A DNA stretch of 64,000 nt, from contig NC_134841.1 in assembly GCF_965363235.1 (NCBI RefSeq), positions 34,377,440-34,441,439 of the forward strand, read 5' to 3'. Of this stretch, positions 32,250 to 45,250 are shown piece by piece. Position numbers and translations under genes: made by a program. The notes below the pieces were generated by a model, which was not told the DNA's origin, made no database searches, and saw only the letters and a program-made list of their open reading frames with translations. Source of the stretch: Mytilus galloprovincialis (taxonomy: Eukaryota; Mollusca; Bivalvia; Mytilida; Mytilidae). Each line of letters opens with the position of its first letter. Position 1 is the first letter of the stretch.

Positions 32250-33510
32250 CAGAGTAAAAAAATGTTTTAAAATATAAATTTTGATTTGGCACTATCAAGA
32301 TCAAAAGTTTTAATGCTTCGGTTAATGTTCGGTCATAAAAAGTTCGCGAAATTAGTAAACTGCTGAATTTGTTAATAAAACATGGAATAAAAAAAGCACA
32401 AAGCATAATCAGTCCATTCGAGAAGGCTTTATTGTTGATGTGTTTTTATTTATATATTGTAATCTAATTTATTTTATTGGAAAAGGGACAGAGAAAAATG
32501 CACGATTTTGAATAATTAACTGACAAAGTTCCCCAAGAAATAACCATGATAGTTAATAAAACTAGAAACAGTTTTTTGTTTTTGTTTTTGTCAAAGGTGT
32601 CCGATGATATTGAATCCATACGATATTTATGTTAAAAGTTCACAAAGACCGGCAATGTTTTGAATTAATACTAGGCAACGGATAATGCGCGCTGAGACGG
32701 GGACACTGTACATAGCCCTAAAGCCTACTCTCAGTGGGATGGAAATATAATGATTTTTCGCACCCATTACACAATTGTATGCTTCAATTTTATAGAAAGT
32801 TAAAATAAAATGTTATGTTTTAACGTAAATGAAATAGGGAAATAAATTCATACTTAAACCACTATGTATCATTATAGTGAACTACAAATGTCTATTAGTT
32901 TCTACCAACACACACTTATAACAAGGTTGGATATTTCATTTTGAGATATCATAATACCTTGCTGTTAAGAGATACTGTGTGACTTGAGCATAATTAGATT
33001 TTCAATGATATCCTTTTATATAAAGATAAGAAGATGTGGTATGGTTGCTTGTGTAACAACTCGCCACCAGAGCCTCAATTACGAAGAATAAACAACTACA
33101 GGTCAATATTTTTAATGTTTTTTTCCTCATTTCGGTGTATGTATGCATGCTGGTCGTTAGTTTATTTGGTTTTAAAGTGAAACGATATTCCATTTTAAAA
33201 GTCATTTACTACAAGTCATAAAATTATGACGTAAAACGGTTCCGTCCTACTAATCAACAAAGAACAGGTCTGACAGTGGAAAAAAATAAAATAGTATCTT
33301 AATAGTATCTTAATAGTATCTTAATAGTACAGGTAAGAGTGTGTATTTTTTAGAATTTCATATCACTTTAAATTTACAATATATATTATATTTCTAAACT
33401 TTCCAAATTTTTTCATCAACACGAATAAAGTGATTTTTTAGCAAAGATACACAACTTTACATGATTACTTTTATTGAAATGAATTTAATTGATTGAATAT
33501 AATAATAATA
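32250..33510. other. Intergenic upstream of kinase copy A
   Basis: Contains an 11-bp triplet repeat (atagtatctta) at about 33292-33330 and a 3' fragment of the SINE-like repeat near 33028-33070. Otherwise unremarkable. Confidence 0.4.
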
Positions 33511-34707
33511 TATCATATAAAGGCTGAATTCACACACGATATACGGTATATTGAGAAAAGTAAACATACTTTATAGGGATGAATGGACTGACAAGTTTTC
33601 GTTAACTTTTGTTGTGTTTTTAAAAATACATTTAATTTCATTCTATCTTCTTCTTTCTTCTACTTTTTCGTTTCTACGACCATCCAACATTTGTGATATT
33701 GTTTATAATTATTATCGGGCCAAACATGTGTTTTGATGAAACAAATAAAAAAACATTTTTTTTTAAATAACATGCAGGAGCTTATAAAAACAAAGTATTG
33801 TTCACTTCTAAGAAATTATTAAAAAAGGTAAAGCCTTTTTTAATGTGAACACCGAAGTTAGAAATAATAAAAACAAAATAAAAACAAACACAAACACATA
33901 TCTAATAAGATAAATTCATAATAGAAACCCGGCTTAAAAACTTAAACGTCAGTCCCGTGTTTTGTCTACAACAGACTCATCATTTATGTTAAATGACGCT
34001 CGAATAAAAAGGTAAAATCGCCTTATAAAGTACGAAGATAAAGAGCATCAAAGACCCAAAAAATTGGACAGGTTTTGCTAACTATAAATCTACGGTAAGA
34101 ATAAGTTATCCGCACTTTTACCTTATTTTTGTTTATATGTTACGAGCATTATCTTGAAACACTGGCAAATAGCATTTAACATCTTTACCGGATACTTGAA
34201 TTTTCTAAATATTATGGTCTCGTATGAATTTTTTCATCCTATTTTTTTCCAAGAAAATACAAATAGAACAGTTCTGAAAGTTGTCATCGGACTTAATAGC
34301 ATTATACAATACCATGTGATGTAGGTTCAGATTCATAACTGATTTACTTCCCGTTAATCGAATACTTAAATATTATTCCAACTCATACAACCCATTTATG
34401 AAATTTTTGACACGCTTTTCATATAAAATACAAACATTAGCTTCCTGATTTTTTTGTATCTAGCTCTACGTGAACATCCTTTTCCGAGTAATGGGTTTTT
34501 AGATTTATATCTCTTCAATTTTCTGATAACTAAAACTAAATGTGGGTGTATCATTAGTTGGCAAAATCTCACAGTTCTACTATTTTTTATATAATTCATT
34601 TTTACATACACAGAAATATTCCACATCTATTTTTCCTTTTGTCTTGTGAATTTATTTAGAATTCATTGCCATATACTTACAATTGATTTGCAGACTCTCA
34701 GTCAAAA

Positions 34708-35035
34708 ATGTTGGACGGAGCACCAAGCCAAAGTCAAAACAAAAGTAGCATTGAAGACCAACTTAATGAATTAGACGCTGATAAATCCAAAACACTGTTA
34801 AAACCAAACCAACAAAATAGGCCATTAATTCCAAACAATTTTATCAGTGATTTTGCGTTGAAGTTTTATGGTATGAATGTTTTGAAATTTGAGGAATTAA
34901 ATAGTTTCAATGACAGGAACTATCATATCACCGTAGACCCTGTTATAACAAATGCCTATATTAAAGATTTCAACAAAACAGGCTATGTTCTGAAGGTTCT
35001 GAACTTGGAAGATTCCAAGACACCAGGTTTGATAG
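34708..35035 (+). CDS. HYKK: HYKK copy A exon 1
   Basis: Start MLDGAPSQSQ through GYVLKVLNLEDSK to a GTAATA donor, phase 1. The polar first 45 residues have no counterpart in the vertebrate protein. The exon may begin at 34694, after TTGATTTGCAG. Confidence 0.88.
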
Positions 35036-38000
35036 GTAATAAAAATATTAACATTTACATTTAAGGTGTATACATTAATATTTTATCATCTTGCTGGTCT
35101 ACGCTGTACAATACATAATCTTAATTTTGTACCAACCGCCTTCAAACATCAATTCCTGGATGTAAGTCAAGATATGATGCAAGAACATTATTTTAATTGG
35201 ACTGTACATTTTTAAATGGTAATTGATAAATCTTTTACTTTCAGCTATAAAGACACCGAAATGACAAATGTAAAACGATTCATGTCTGTGTATTAAAATA
35301 AATATGAGCGTTTTGTACACTCGTTAATGTATCATTTCGGGAATTATCATTCCAAAATAACAGGGTTTCATATTGATTTTGTAATCGTTTTCTACTTTAT
35401 TAAATTATTTATTCCAATATATCTGTATGATCATTATAGTTATGCGTATTTTGTTTTATTACCACAACCTCAGTGTTGATAATAGCCTCGATCATTGTAG
35501 ATGAACAAGACGTCCTTATCAAAAATACAGAGAAAAAGGAACAACACAATTCACCGACTGTGCAAGACCTTCATGGGAAATAAAGGTCATAACCACCCAA
35601 CCCACCCCACGTCATTATATTTTGCATGGGACAAATAAACACGATATAAAAGTTGAACAATACGAAATATGATGTATAATAATTCTCATTATTACAGAAG
35701 CACAGCATGCAATCTTAAAACATCTGCGGATGAAGAAATTTCCTGGGCAGGAATTTGTACAGAATGTTGAAGGGAAAATGTGGTCACTACAAGGAGTAAC
35801 TAAGGAATCTAAAGGTAACCTTAGATATAACCTTATAAAAGGCAATAAGTAATAAAAAATCGTAACAGAATATTGTATTTGTTTAAAAGGAGCAATAACT
35901 GTCTTAGCTTGTTCACCGATTTGACTTAAATTCTCATAATTGATTTAAAGCATACTAAAACATAAATCTAATCTATAAAGAACATAACACAATTAATATT
36001 CAATTTACATGAACATGTATCACCATTTCGTGTGTATTTACTTAGGTTGAGATGTCATCTTATCAATTATCGAGGAGACCTCCGAAGACTACCGACGGTC
36101 ATATGTCCCGACATAAACATACATAAAAATGTAAATAAAAAGCGAACTCGTGCAATTTAATTTTTCTATGTCTGTTTGATATTATATTGTTAACAAAAAT
36201 ATTTGAAAATATGTTTATAATCGTTTTTACCTGTATAAGATTGAGTTTGTGTAAATCGAACCAGTCATATCAAATGGTTTACTCTTGTTTTACCTCAAAT
36301 GTTGACAGTATTTGTATTTTTATCCATCTGATGAGTTAAGCCTTTATCAACTAATTTTTATAGTTCGTTCTGATGTTGTACTGTTATACCACTGTCCCAG
36401 GTTAGGGGAGGGTTCGTATTCCGCTAACACTGTGACATTCTGAATGTATGTGTCTGTCCGAAGTCAGGAGCCTGTAATTCAGTGGTTGTCGTTTGTTTAT
36501 GTGTTATGTATTTGTTTTTCGTTAATTTTTTTTGTACATAAATTAGGCCGTTAGTTTTCTTGTCTGAATTGTTTTACATTGTCATTTCGGGGCCTTTTAT
36601 AGCTTACTATGTGGTATGGGCTTTGCTTATTGTTGAAAGCCGTACGTTGATCTATAGCTGTTCATTTCTGTGTCATGTGGTCTCTTGTGGAGAGTTGTCT
36701 CATTGGCAATCAAACCGCATCTTCCTTTTTAATATTCTTTTCTCAATAATAGATGAAAACGTCTTTTTCATACGTAACCCATCTCTTGCCTAGGGATTTA
36801 ATTTAAGCTCACAAAAATACCGATTTAATGAGGTCGAATTATTCACTTGTAAGTGAATAATTTATCAGCGATGTATCTTTTCATTCTAATAAAACTGAAC
36901 CAAACTGACTGCTAAAAGCGACTTATTAAATCACTACTTTCTTTTCATCAATGATTGAACAAAAACAAATAATATTTTTAATCTCGCAGCTAATGCCCTT
37001 TTTATTTTTTTTTGGGGGGGGGGGGGGGAATATGTGTTATCTACACACCCTTTTGTGCAATATTAAACATGTCTGTGAGCGCTCAAACGTCCCCTTATCT
37101 AGGATAGTGATGATTCAGCACAACATAAGAACAAAGTACTGCTACAAGACCCGTTCATTATTTGTATTCAAACATTCGTTTTCTTATATTAGTATCGTGT
37201 TAAAAGGTATAGAACACTTAATAATGTTGGTGCATCCGATGCGCTTTTCCGGATCTACCTTCATCCGAAAAGCAAAACCCCAAGTTTTCAAAACCAAAGA
37301 TATACATTATGAATTAAATTACAAAAAGGATCAACAAATATTTTTATTTCTCACAACCACATTGTTTTATAGAAGTTGACGGCCCATACATTTTCTATAT
37401 GTTGAAGTACATGGAAGGAGATATAGCTATTTCTAAGCCATATGTTCCAGCAACATTATTCAACATAGGGAAGTTTGTTGGTAGATTACAAGTTGCTCTA
37501 GAGGTATGAACGATACTAAATATAACTACATGTACGATACTAAATATAACTACAAGTACGATACCAAATATAACTACATGTACGATACTAAATATAACTA
37601 CATGTACGATACTAAATATGACTACATGTACGATACTAAATATAACTATCGGTACATGTACGATACTAAATATAACTACAAGTACGATACTAGATATAAC
37701 TACATGTACGATGTGTTTCCAGAAAAAAAGCAGAAATATAGCATAGTCAAACACAGCTCTAAACATAAACTTAATGTATGAGTCGGTTGACAATTTGGGG
37801 TATGCTGATTTGCTGGTAAATCTGATTTATGGACATCATCCACATTTACAATTTCGCTATCTTTTATGGTTTCTGCAAAATAAAATGGAAAAAGCATCTT
37901 TCAAAGACAATAGCTCCTGTAATTATGATGTCAATTTACAAGTTAGGTCATGATGTTTACTTGTAAATCTTCTTTGCTTAACATTTTTGTTATTTCTGTT

Positions 38001-40900
38001 TCTATCTATTATGTGTTTTTGTAAAAATTGTAAAACATTGCCAAGAGTAATAAGTTTTTTACGGGTTAAACTGATTATTTTACCATGTTGGCTTATTTGT
38101 AGATCTTCTGTTGCTTAACAATTTTGCTTTTACAATTGCTGTTGATGATTTCGTCAATGTGATTTAACAAAAACAAAACTCCTCATTTGATATATATTAC
38201 TTTGTTAAGAAGATGGCATCTATTTATATGCTTCATTAAACTGAAAAGTGCACTTCAGGAAAGAATGGGAAATGGATGGATATATAACAGAAAAATAATG
38301 TATGAACATATTTAAAGCTATTTAAGTAAATTTAATTATTTATTTTTCAGGATTTTGATGATGCTTTTCTAAGAGAAAGAAATTTCCAATGGAATTTAGC
38401 AGAATGTCCCCGAATTTTAGATTTCGTGTTTGCTTTGAAAAGCAAGGAAGATGCACAACTTGTAAATGTTATCATAAAAGAATTTATCGAACAAGTGAAA
38501 CCAGTGTTGTGTCAGTTAAGGAAAGGTAAAATGATTTTAAGTATTCGCTACTCTGTTTCAAAATATGAAATTATGGAAAGATAGTAGTGGTTACCAGGTT
38601 TTTTAAGGCACAACATAGATAAAAACAGAGGATTCCGAATATCTGGCAAAAATTCAAAACCAACATCTATTAACTCCATCAGAGTTTTTCTTTCATACAT
38701 TGACACGTAACAGTTACGATGATGATATTAATGTACCCGAAAAATAGGAAAAGAACTGTAACGTCCCTAGACTTTATAACTTCTCCGTTCTGATAAAGAA
38801 ACAATCGAAAATGATTTTAAGTATTCGCTACTCTGTTTCAAAATATGAAATTATGGAAAGATAGTAGTGGTTACCAGGGTTTTTTTTAAGGCACAACATA
38901 GATAAAAACAGAGGATTCCGAATATCTGGCAAAAATTCAAAACCAACATCTATTAACTCCATCAGAGTTTTTCTTTCATACATTGACACGTAACAGTTAC
39001 GATGATGATATTAATGTACCCGAAAAATAGGAAAAGAACTGTAACGTCCCTAGACTTTATAACTTCTCCGTTCTGATAAAGAAACAATCGAAAATGATTT
39101 TAAGTATTCGCTACTCTGTTTCAAAATATGAAATTATGGAAAGATAGTAGTGGTTACCAGGGTTTTTTTTAAGGCACAACATAGATAAAAACAGAGGATT
39201 CCGAATATCTGGCAAAAATTCAAAACCAACATCTATTAACTCCATCAGAGTTTTTCTTTCATACATTGACACGTAACAGTAACGATGATGATATTAATGT
39301 ACCCCAAAAAAAGGGAAAAGAACCTTTTTAATGTAGTGTAACGTCCCTAGACTTTATTGCTTCTCCATTCTGAAAAAAAAAAAAAAAAAAAAAAAAAAAA
39401 CCAATCGAAAATCAAAGAAATAGACCAGAATCAGTTAACTTTAAAAATATTTAAATCAATTTATCTTCTTACCGCCCATTGCATAGCATTTCCATGTTTT
39501 TATGGTTATCTCTAAACGTTACAATATACTTAATCAACTGTATTATTTCTAATTATTTGGCGTATATCATATATACTTCAGTAAAATATCATTTTTCCTA
39601 TAAAAGCTCTAAATGTTAGATGAACTCACATTCATTATAAATACCAGACTTACCATTTTGACCCTCATTTCGTCTACAAAAAAATGCAGTTGAATCAAAC
39701 ACGATAAAAAAGCTTAATACAATTTGAAGTTGAGCAACATTGATTATTCAACATTTTGAAAGGTTTTGCCAAATACATCTATAATTATCTATATCTGATA
39801 CAGAAAAAAGTATTTTTTTATATTCAAGTTTTGTGAACAGTTTATTTATGACCATTATAGAATACAACGAAATGGGTTTTTATCTTACATTTATAAAAAC
39901 AGGTACATGCACGAAATAATCGCGTATAATTACTATAAAGACGTTCGCACAAAGTTATGCGGAAGCCAAAAATGAACAGGGATTTCCTGTTTTAACTATC
40001 CAAATGTGTCATTTAACCATCTATGTCACCTGACGTCGAAATTGTCAGATCTTGCAGAAGTGTATAGATTTAGAAAAAAGAAAAATAACAAAAAATACTG
40101 ATAGCCAAGGAAAATTCGAAACGGAAATTATCGTAAAAAAGATAATATCAAAAGTTCAAACACATTAAAAGCATAGAGAACTGTTATAATCTTGACATAT
40201 GGCACAGGCATTTCTATATGTATTAAACCTGGTTTTTAAAGGTAGCTTAACTCTCACTTGTATGCCAATCGCATTAAAAGTCCATTATACTGATAGCAAT
40301 GTGCGAGCAAAAAGAACGGACAATATAGGTTACATTAATGAAAGAACGAATAAATAAAACTCAAAGGACTTACTTTTTGCATTGAATTAAAATATATTTT
40401 GTCGTTTTTTAGTACTTATTCACGGTGACCTTAATGAAAATAACATTCTGCTCAAAGAGGGCTGTGATCAATCCAGCGTTCCACAGGAAACACGACATTG
40501 CGATGTTATTGGTATAATTGACTTCTTGGACATGAATAACAGTTACACAATAGCTGACTTAGCAATTTTGATAGCACACATGTCTACGGAGTGTAAATGT
40601 ATGGACCCACTAGATTCAGGAGGGCACATCATAGCAGGATATCTAACAGAAAGAAAACTTACAGCTTCAGAAATAGATATCCTGAGGACATTAATCTGTT
40701 GTAGAATATCAAATGTTGTAGTTATGTCAGGGTATACTCTCACAATGGACCCTGGTAACAAATACATATTATCTTACATGGAAAGGTATAAACCTCTTCT
40801 TTGGAAATACTGGAACACATCAAAAGCTGAACTGCATGAACGATGGAAGACAATTCTTAAAGAATACGGCATGAATCATTTATACAAGGTTAAAAAATAG
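34708..40900 (+). CDS. HYKK: Hydroxylysine kinase-like protein, copy A
   Basis: Joining 34708-35035, 35698-35814, 37373-37503, 38351-38525 and 40413-40900 gives 1239 nt, 412 aa, with all phases agreeing (1,1,0,1). The family is the aminoglycoside phosphotransferase-like kinases; HYKK phosphorylates 5-hydroxy-L-lysine with GTP in lysine and collagen breakdown. Visible family marks are the ATP/GTP-site lysine in YVLKV (K96), the catalytic loop HGDLNENN (D256, N261) and the metal-binding DFLDM (D287), equivalent to the DFGD motif of vertebrate HYKK with Gly replaced by Leu. It is about 40 residues longer than human HYKK, mostly at the polar N-terminus. The ATG is 14 nt after an AG that looks like an acceptor, so an unseen 5' non-coding exon is likely. 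It is one of two tandem copies and appears intact. Confidence 0.9.
35698..35814 (+). CDS. HYKK: HYKK copy A exon 2
   Basis: 117 nt between TTATTACAG and GTAACC. It encodes AQHAILKHLRMKKFPGQEF and the remainder of the N-lobe helix and strand. Confidence 0.88.
36460..36725 (+). repeat. Dispersed SINE-like repeat, copy 3 (intron 2 of copy A)
   Basis: From gtcaggagcctgtaattcag to aatcaaaccgcatcttcc. The orthologous position in copy B (55650-55845) carries the same repeat, so the insertion predates the gene duplication. Confidence 0.7.
37012..37028. repeat. Poly-G tract
   Basis: About 17 consecutive G following a T run, in intron 2 of copy A only. Confidence 0.9.
37373..37503 (+). CDS. HYKK: HYKK copy A exon 3
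   Basis: 131 nt between TGTTTTATAG and GTATGA. It encodes GPYIFYMLKYMEGDIA, the hinge strand, and NIGKFVGRLQVALE, a C-lobe helix. A 24-bp minisatellite begins eight bases after the donor. Confidence 0.88.
37512..37709 (+). repeat. 24-bp minisatellite, eight units, intron 3 of copy A
   Basis: Unit gatactaaatataactaca plus tgtac; seven units of 24 bp and one of 30 bp. Because 24 is a multiple of three it gives an open frame (DTKYNYMY repeats), but splicing at 37503, and a TGA just after the donor, place it in the intron. Confidence 0.9.
38351..38525 (+). CDS. HYKK: HYKK copy A exon 4
   Basis: 175 nt between TATTTTTCAG and GTAAAA. It encodes FQWNLAECPRILDFVFA, the segment that corresponds to FIWNL in vertebrate HYKK, then the helical region before the catalytic loop. 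Confidence 0.88.
38528..39370 (+). repeat. Triplicated 280-bp block in intron 4 of copy A
   Basis: The block starting aaaatgattttaagtattcg occurs at about 38528, 38808 and 39091. Units one and two are nearly identical; the third diverges at its end, where a 28-A run follows. Copy B has a single unit. Confidence 0.9.
40413..40900 (+). CDS. HYKK: HYKK copy A exon 5
   Basis: 488 nt from TTTTTTAG to TAG. It holds the catalytic loop LIHGDLNENNIL, the metal site IIDFLDM and the C-terminal helices, with the 'GGHIIAGYL' motif equivalent to GGHVLAGF in vertebrates. Confidence 0.92.
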
Positions 40901-41277
40901 TAATGAAAGCATTCAACTTGAATTTGGTTAGCTGCGATTTAGACAAGCATGAACCTGTGTTTTCTATTTGTTTCCAACATAAAAATAGAATGATATTTCT
41001 CTTTTACCACTTACTTTGGTTCAATGGTATCAAACTAAACTCAATGACATCGCTGTTGCATAATTTGCTTCAAGTCATTAATTCAATCTCACTTGAATCC
41101 GTATTAATGTGACCTACAATTTTACCTTTGTTGCAAATGGATTGCGCATGCGCTCAACATGTTCAAGGATTACATTTGTACTACGAATGTCAGCGGAAAA
41201 AAGTGAAACTAGGATAGTCAGTTACAGGCAGCTGATTTCGTTGAGCGATTTTACCCGATAAAATCGTTCTTATAAAT

Positions 41278-41590
41278 GAGATGCGACAGATACCAAAGAG
41301 ACAGCCAAACACATAGATCGAAAATAAACTGACAACGCAATGGTTAAAAAAGAAAAAATACAAACGGACAAATAATAGTTCACAAAATACAACATAGAAA
41401 ACAAAGGACTAAGCAATACGAACCCAACAAAAAACTGGGGTGATCTCAAGTGCTCCGGAAGGGTAAACAAATCCTGCTCCATATGTTACAGCCGTCGTGT
41501 TGCTCATGTGATCGCAATCCCGATTTAATAATAGTCTAGTACAGTTGGTCACATTCGTGAAAAGGAAACGGGATTGTAGTTACGACATTT
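41278..41590 (-). mobile_element. Penelope-like tail fragment downstream of copy A
   Basis: Matches the tail of 2159-3722 (gatacc..agagacagcc, gacaacgc, ggggtgatctcaagtgctcc). It is present in both gene copies, so it predates their duplication. Confidence 0.65.
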
Positions 41591-41859
41591 TTTTTCCGTT
41601 ACAAATTTTATTTATTACACTATTAGATGCTACTTTATGATATGGAACAAAAGCAACAAAAAAAATCAATTCGTTATGGCCCAAGATGACTTTTAAAAAT
41701 CTTTATATCATTGAAAAAGCTCTAAATCATAGCCTTAAACACGCATGCCTTGTAAAGGAGAAGCAGAGAATACCAAAGAGACATAAAAACTCATAAGTGT
41801 CAACAAAGCCATGGCAAAAAAAGACAAAGACAAACAACAGTTATAATATAAAAAATCCA

Positions 41860-43457
41860 GATGCTCCGCAAGTATGGACGCAACATTTAAGCTTGATACA
41901 GCTCTGAATTTGGATTGTGATTAAATAGTTGACACAACATAGGTTTCTGACAAACAATGCATGTGGTCTAAGAACTTAAACTTAAAAACTTAAAATTTTT
42001 AAATTGGACATTTACCTATTATGGTCCAATATCCAAAATCTAAATACATGGTTAGATTCAGCATATCATAGAACCCCAAAATTTCAATTTTTGATGAAAT
42101 CAAGTAATGTTCAATTTTAGACCCTTTAAACCTCAATGTCGACCAATTTGATAACATGGCCTAATTATTAAAAATCTAAATACATGGTTAAATTCAGCAT
42201 ATTGAAGAACCCAATATATTCAATTGTTGTTGAAATCAAACAAAGTTTAATTTTGGACCCCGATTTGGACCAACTTGAAAACTGGGACCATAATCAAAAA
42301 TCTAAGTACATGTTTTGATTTAGCATATCAAAGAACCCCAAAAATTCAATTTTTGTTAAAATCAAACTAAGTTTAATTTTGGACCCTTTGGACCTTAATG
42401 TAGACCAATTTGAAAACATTATCGGTCGTCCCACTGTCTATATCACTCTGTTCAGCTCTTAATATTATTCCGTATCATGTCTTTGTGACGTCAAATACGT
42501 TGACAATTAATAACTTTGACCCGGACATATCAGCGACGTCATAATGTTTGAACCGACGTTAATAACTTTGACCCGAACTTATCAAGTCATCTTTTGTGTG
42601 CTGGTGAAACAAAGAAAACACTTCTGAAACACGCAAATATAGCCCGATAAATCGATTATCAGATTATCTGCATATTGATATTGTAAAATATCAGCTGCTT
42701 CACATTATATGAAGGCTTTTTGATCTCGTTCGCTACGCTCACTCGACAAAAAGCTTCATATTATGTCTCTCAGCTGATATTTTACGATATCAACATGCAG
42801 ATAACCTGATAATAGGTACGAACCAAACATTAGGATGCTTAATACACGGTTAGATTTGGCATATAAAAAAAAAACCCCAATAATTCATTTTTTGATGAAA
42901 TCAAACAAAGTTTAATTTTGGACACTTTTGGCCCCTAATTCCTAAACTGTTGGGTTCAATATTCCCAAATTCAACCCCAACCCTCTTTTTTGTGGTCATA
43001 AACCTTGTGTAAAAATTTCATAGAGTTCTATTCACTTTTACTAAAGTTATTGTGCAAAAACCAAGAAAAATGCTTATTTGGGACCTTTTTTTGCACCTAA
43101 TTCCTAAACTGTTGGGACCAAAACTCCCAAAATCAATCCCAACCTTTCTTTTGTGAGCATAAACCTTATGTTAAAATTTCATAAATTTCTGTTTACTTAT
43201 AATAAAGTTATTGGGCAAAAACCAAGAAAAATGCTTATTTGGGACCTTTTTTGCCCCTTATTCCTAAACTGTTAGAACCAAAACTCCCAAAAATCAATCC
43301 GACCTTCCTTTTATGGTCATAAACCTTGTGTTTAAATTTCATAGATTTCTATTAACTTTTACTAAAGTAATAGTGCGAAAACCAAATGTCTTCGGACGAC
43401 GCCAACGTCATACCAATATACGACCAACACATTTTCAATTTTTGCGGTCGTATAAAA
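41860..43457 (+). mobile_element. TIR/satellite element, copy iii
   Basis: Begins 'tccagatgctccgcaagtat', carries the 126/135-bp and 160-bp arrays, and ends 'tgcggtcgtataaa'. Its left terminal repeat is missing. It is interrupted at about 42418-42835 by an unrelated insertion. Confidence 0.65.
42418..42835. mobile_element. Insertion with a long hairpin inside copy iii
   Basis: This block splits a 'gaccaatttgaaaac' satellite unit. It contains a two-copy repeat (aataactttgacccg at 42508 and 42559) and a 159-bp near-perfect hairpin at 42655-42813 whose arms begin attatcagattatctgcat. Confidence 0.6.
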
Positions 43458-43945
43458 ACACGACATAGAAAACTTAACATTAAGCAAGACAAACCCTACC
43501 AAAAAAACAGGGGTGATCTCAGGTGCCCCGGAAAGGTTAGTAGATCATGCTACTATAAGGCATCAGTCGTATTGCTCATGTAAGTACACAACCGGTGATA
43601 AATCTAGATCGGTAGGTCACATTCGGGGAACAGGAGAACGGGCCTGTGGTTACGACGACTAGAAATATATCCGCTGATGGAATTTGATACAAAGAAATGG
43701 AAAGTCCACATTGGGAGCCTGAAACCATTTCTTTTGTTGTAAAGTATTGTTGCAAACCCAACCGCAATTTTACTAATGTGTACTATCGTTTGTCTGTTTG
43801 TCTTTTTCATTTTTAGCCATGGCGTTGTCAGTTTGTTTTAGATTTCTGATTTTGACTGTCCCTTTGGTATCTTTCGTCCCTCTTTTTTTTTTTTTTTTAT
43901 CTCTAGATGTAAGTCAAAATATAATGCAGACTTAACCTTATCTGT
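43457..43945 (-). mobile_element. Rearranged Penelope-like tail
   Basis: Tail sequence in minus orientation to about 43765, then a tail piece in plus orientation (ttttagccatggcgttgtca, 43814-43890), a poly-T and a little coding remnant. The two halves face each other. Confidence 0.5.
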
Positions 43946-44236
43946 AGGGGTGAGCAGCTGAGACATCAGATTCCCCCTTTTCATATATGTGACCCGCCAT
44001 GACATTTTCAGGATTATGGAGGTAGAACGTCATTGTTAGAAAAATTATAAACATGATAAATATCGAGATTCAATGAAATACGTATTTGTGAAGAAGAGAT
44101 AAACACTTTCCTTGGCTTCTTTTTTGCGGACGCCGAACTATACATCATCTATATAAGTTTTGAAGATGTTTTACTCTATCGTTTGAAGTGAAAAATATTT
44201 GAATCTACATTTTAAATTGATACAAAAAAAATAATC

Positions 44237-44670
44237 AAATTTCTGCTCTATAATTTTCCTTTCATAAATGAAATCTTAAATATATCCATAACAAATGCAC
44301 CGTATAAAATGCATATAAGAGAACACAGCTACTTATAAACTGTTACGCGTCGCATACTAAGTATAGAGACATGCATAATAAATCTAAATTAAAAAAAGGA
44401 ATTCTTAAAGCTTACTTTGACAAATTTTAAACCTTACTTCATTTCAACAAGTTTAAATTACATGTTCTAAAATTGAGCGACAAAAAAAAAAAAAAAAAAA
44501 AACAATGCTCTGCTTTATAAATTTTCTTTCATAAATGGAGTGAGAAATATATTCATAATAAATGCAACGTATCAAATGCATATATGAGAACACCTACTTA
44601 TAAACGGTTACGCGTCGCATACTATGTTTAGAGACAAGTCATGCATGATGAATCTAAATTTAAAGTAGTA
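44237..44670 (+). repeat. Two-copy tandem duplication, about 265-bp spacing
   Basis: 'tgctctataattttcctttc...gttacgcgtcgcatacta' at 44246-44360 recurs at 44506-44625 with scattered changes. Confidence 0.7.
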
Positions 44671-44916
44671 TATTTACCTGACGATATCAGGATATTGGTA
44701 TTTAGTCAAATCTTAACCGGAATTTGTGACACAATTAGAATTCTAAAATTTATAAAACGTAAACAACATGTCGAAATATTTAGGCATGAAATAAATATAT
44801 TTTTGGATAAGTTAATGCAAGCACACGAGGTGTATAGCGTCTTATACGATTACAGGTTTGTAATGTTTAACAACCATATTATATCAGTATGTAAACACGT
44901 TAATTATGAGCTTTGA
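44641..44916 (+). other. Unrecognised 91-codon open frame
   Basis: Starts MHDESKFKVVYLPDD and ends CKHVNYEL. It is helical and Ile/Phe-rich. No family is recognised, and no splice or promoter context supports it. The first codons fall in the tandem duplication, which makes a relic or chance frame more likely. Confidence 0.2.
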
Positions 44917-45211
44917 AAATCAAGCAGTTCGAGCATTTTTCTGAGTAAGTGTTAAAAAATTTCAAACAAATATTCTTTACTGTGGTTAGCATTCAATAGT
45001 CGTCAGTATCTATAGATGAACAACTTGTGGTTATATTGATAATCTAGAATCGTCCTTGAAGGTAGCGGACAAATTCGCAGCTAAATAATTCGATTGATGT
45101 GTCATTTGTATACAAGAGTTATATTCCTTTGAACTATGAGTCTATGTTCAATTTCATAAAGTCAGTATGTTGATTGTCTACCTTGAACAGGGTTATAAAT
45201 TTATCTTATAC

Positions 45212-45250
45212 CAAGGATTTGTATAGTAAGTCTTACTATACAAATCCTTG
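45212..45250. mobile_element. 39-bp palindrome flanked by 7-bp direct repeats
   Basis: Left half caaggatttgtatagtaag, a central t, then its exact complement. CTTATAC flanks it on both sides (45205-45211 and 45251-45257). Same shape and target-duplication length as the 27632 and 28224 palindromes, but a different sequence. Confidence 0.75.

Larger units (their letters stand above)
33515..41926 (+). repeat. Segmental duplication, unit A
   Basis: From 'atataaaggctgaattcaca' this region matches 51985 onward: promoter side, all five exons, introns, 3' flank and an attached Penelope-like tail. Matching continues to at least the point equivalent to the window end. Confidence 0.9.

Noticed and set aside
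36833..36862. Palindrome aattattcacttgtaagtga and its complement
   Set aside because: It has no flanking direct repeat, so it is not grouped with the 7-bp-flanked palindromes.
37506..37781. Repetitive DTKYNYMY frame
   Set aside because: Lies in intron 3 of kinase copy A and is the 24-bp minisatellite.
37395..37793. 132-codon minus-strand frame with Ile/Val-rich repeats
   Set aside because: Complement of exon 3 and the minisatellite; not a membrane protein gene.
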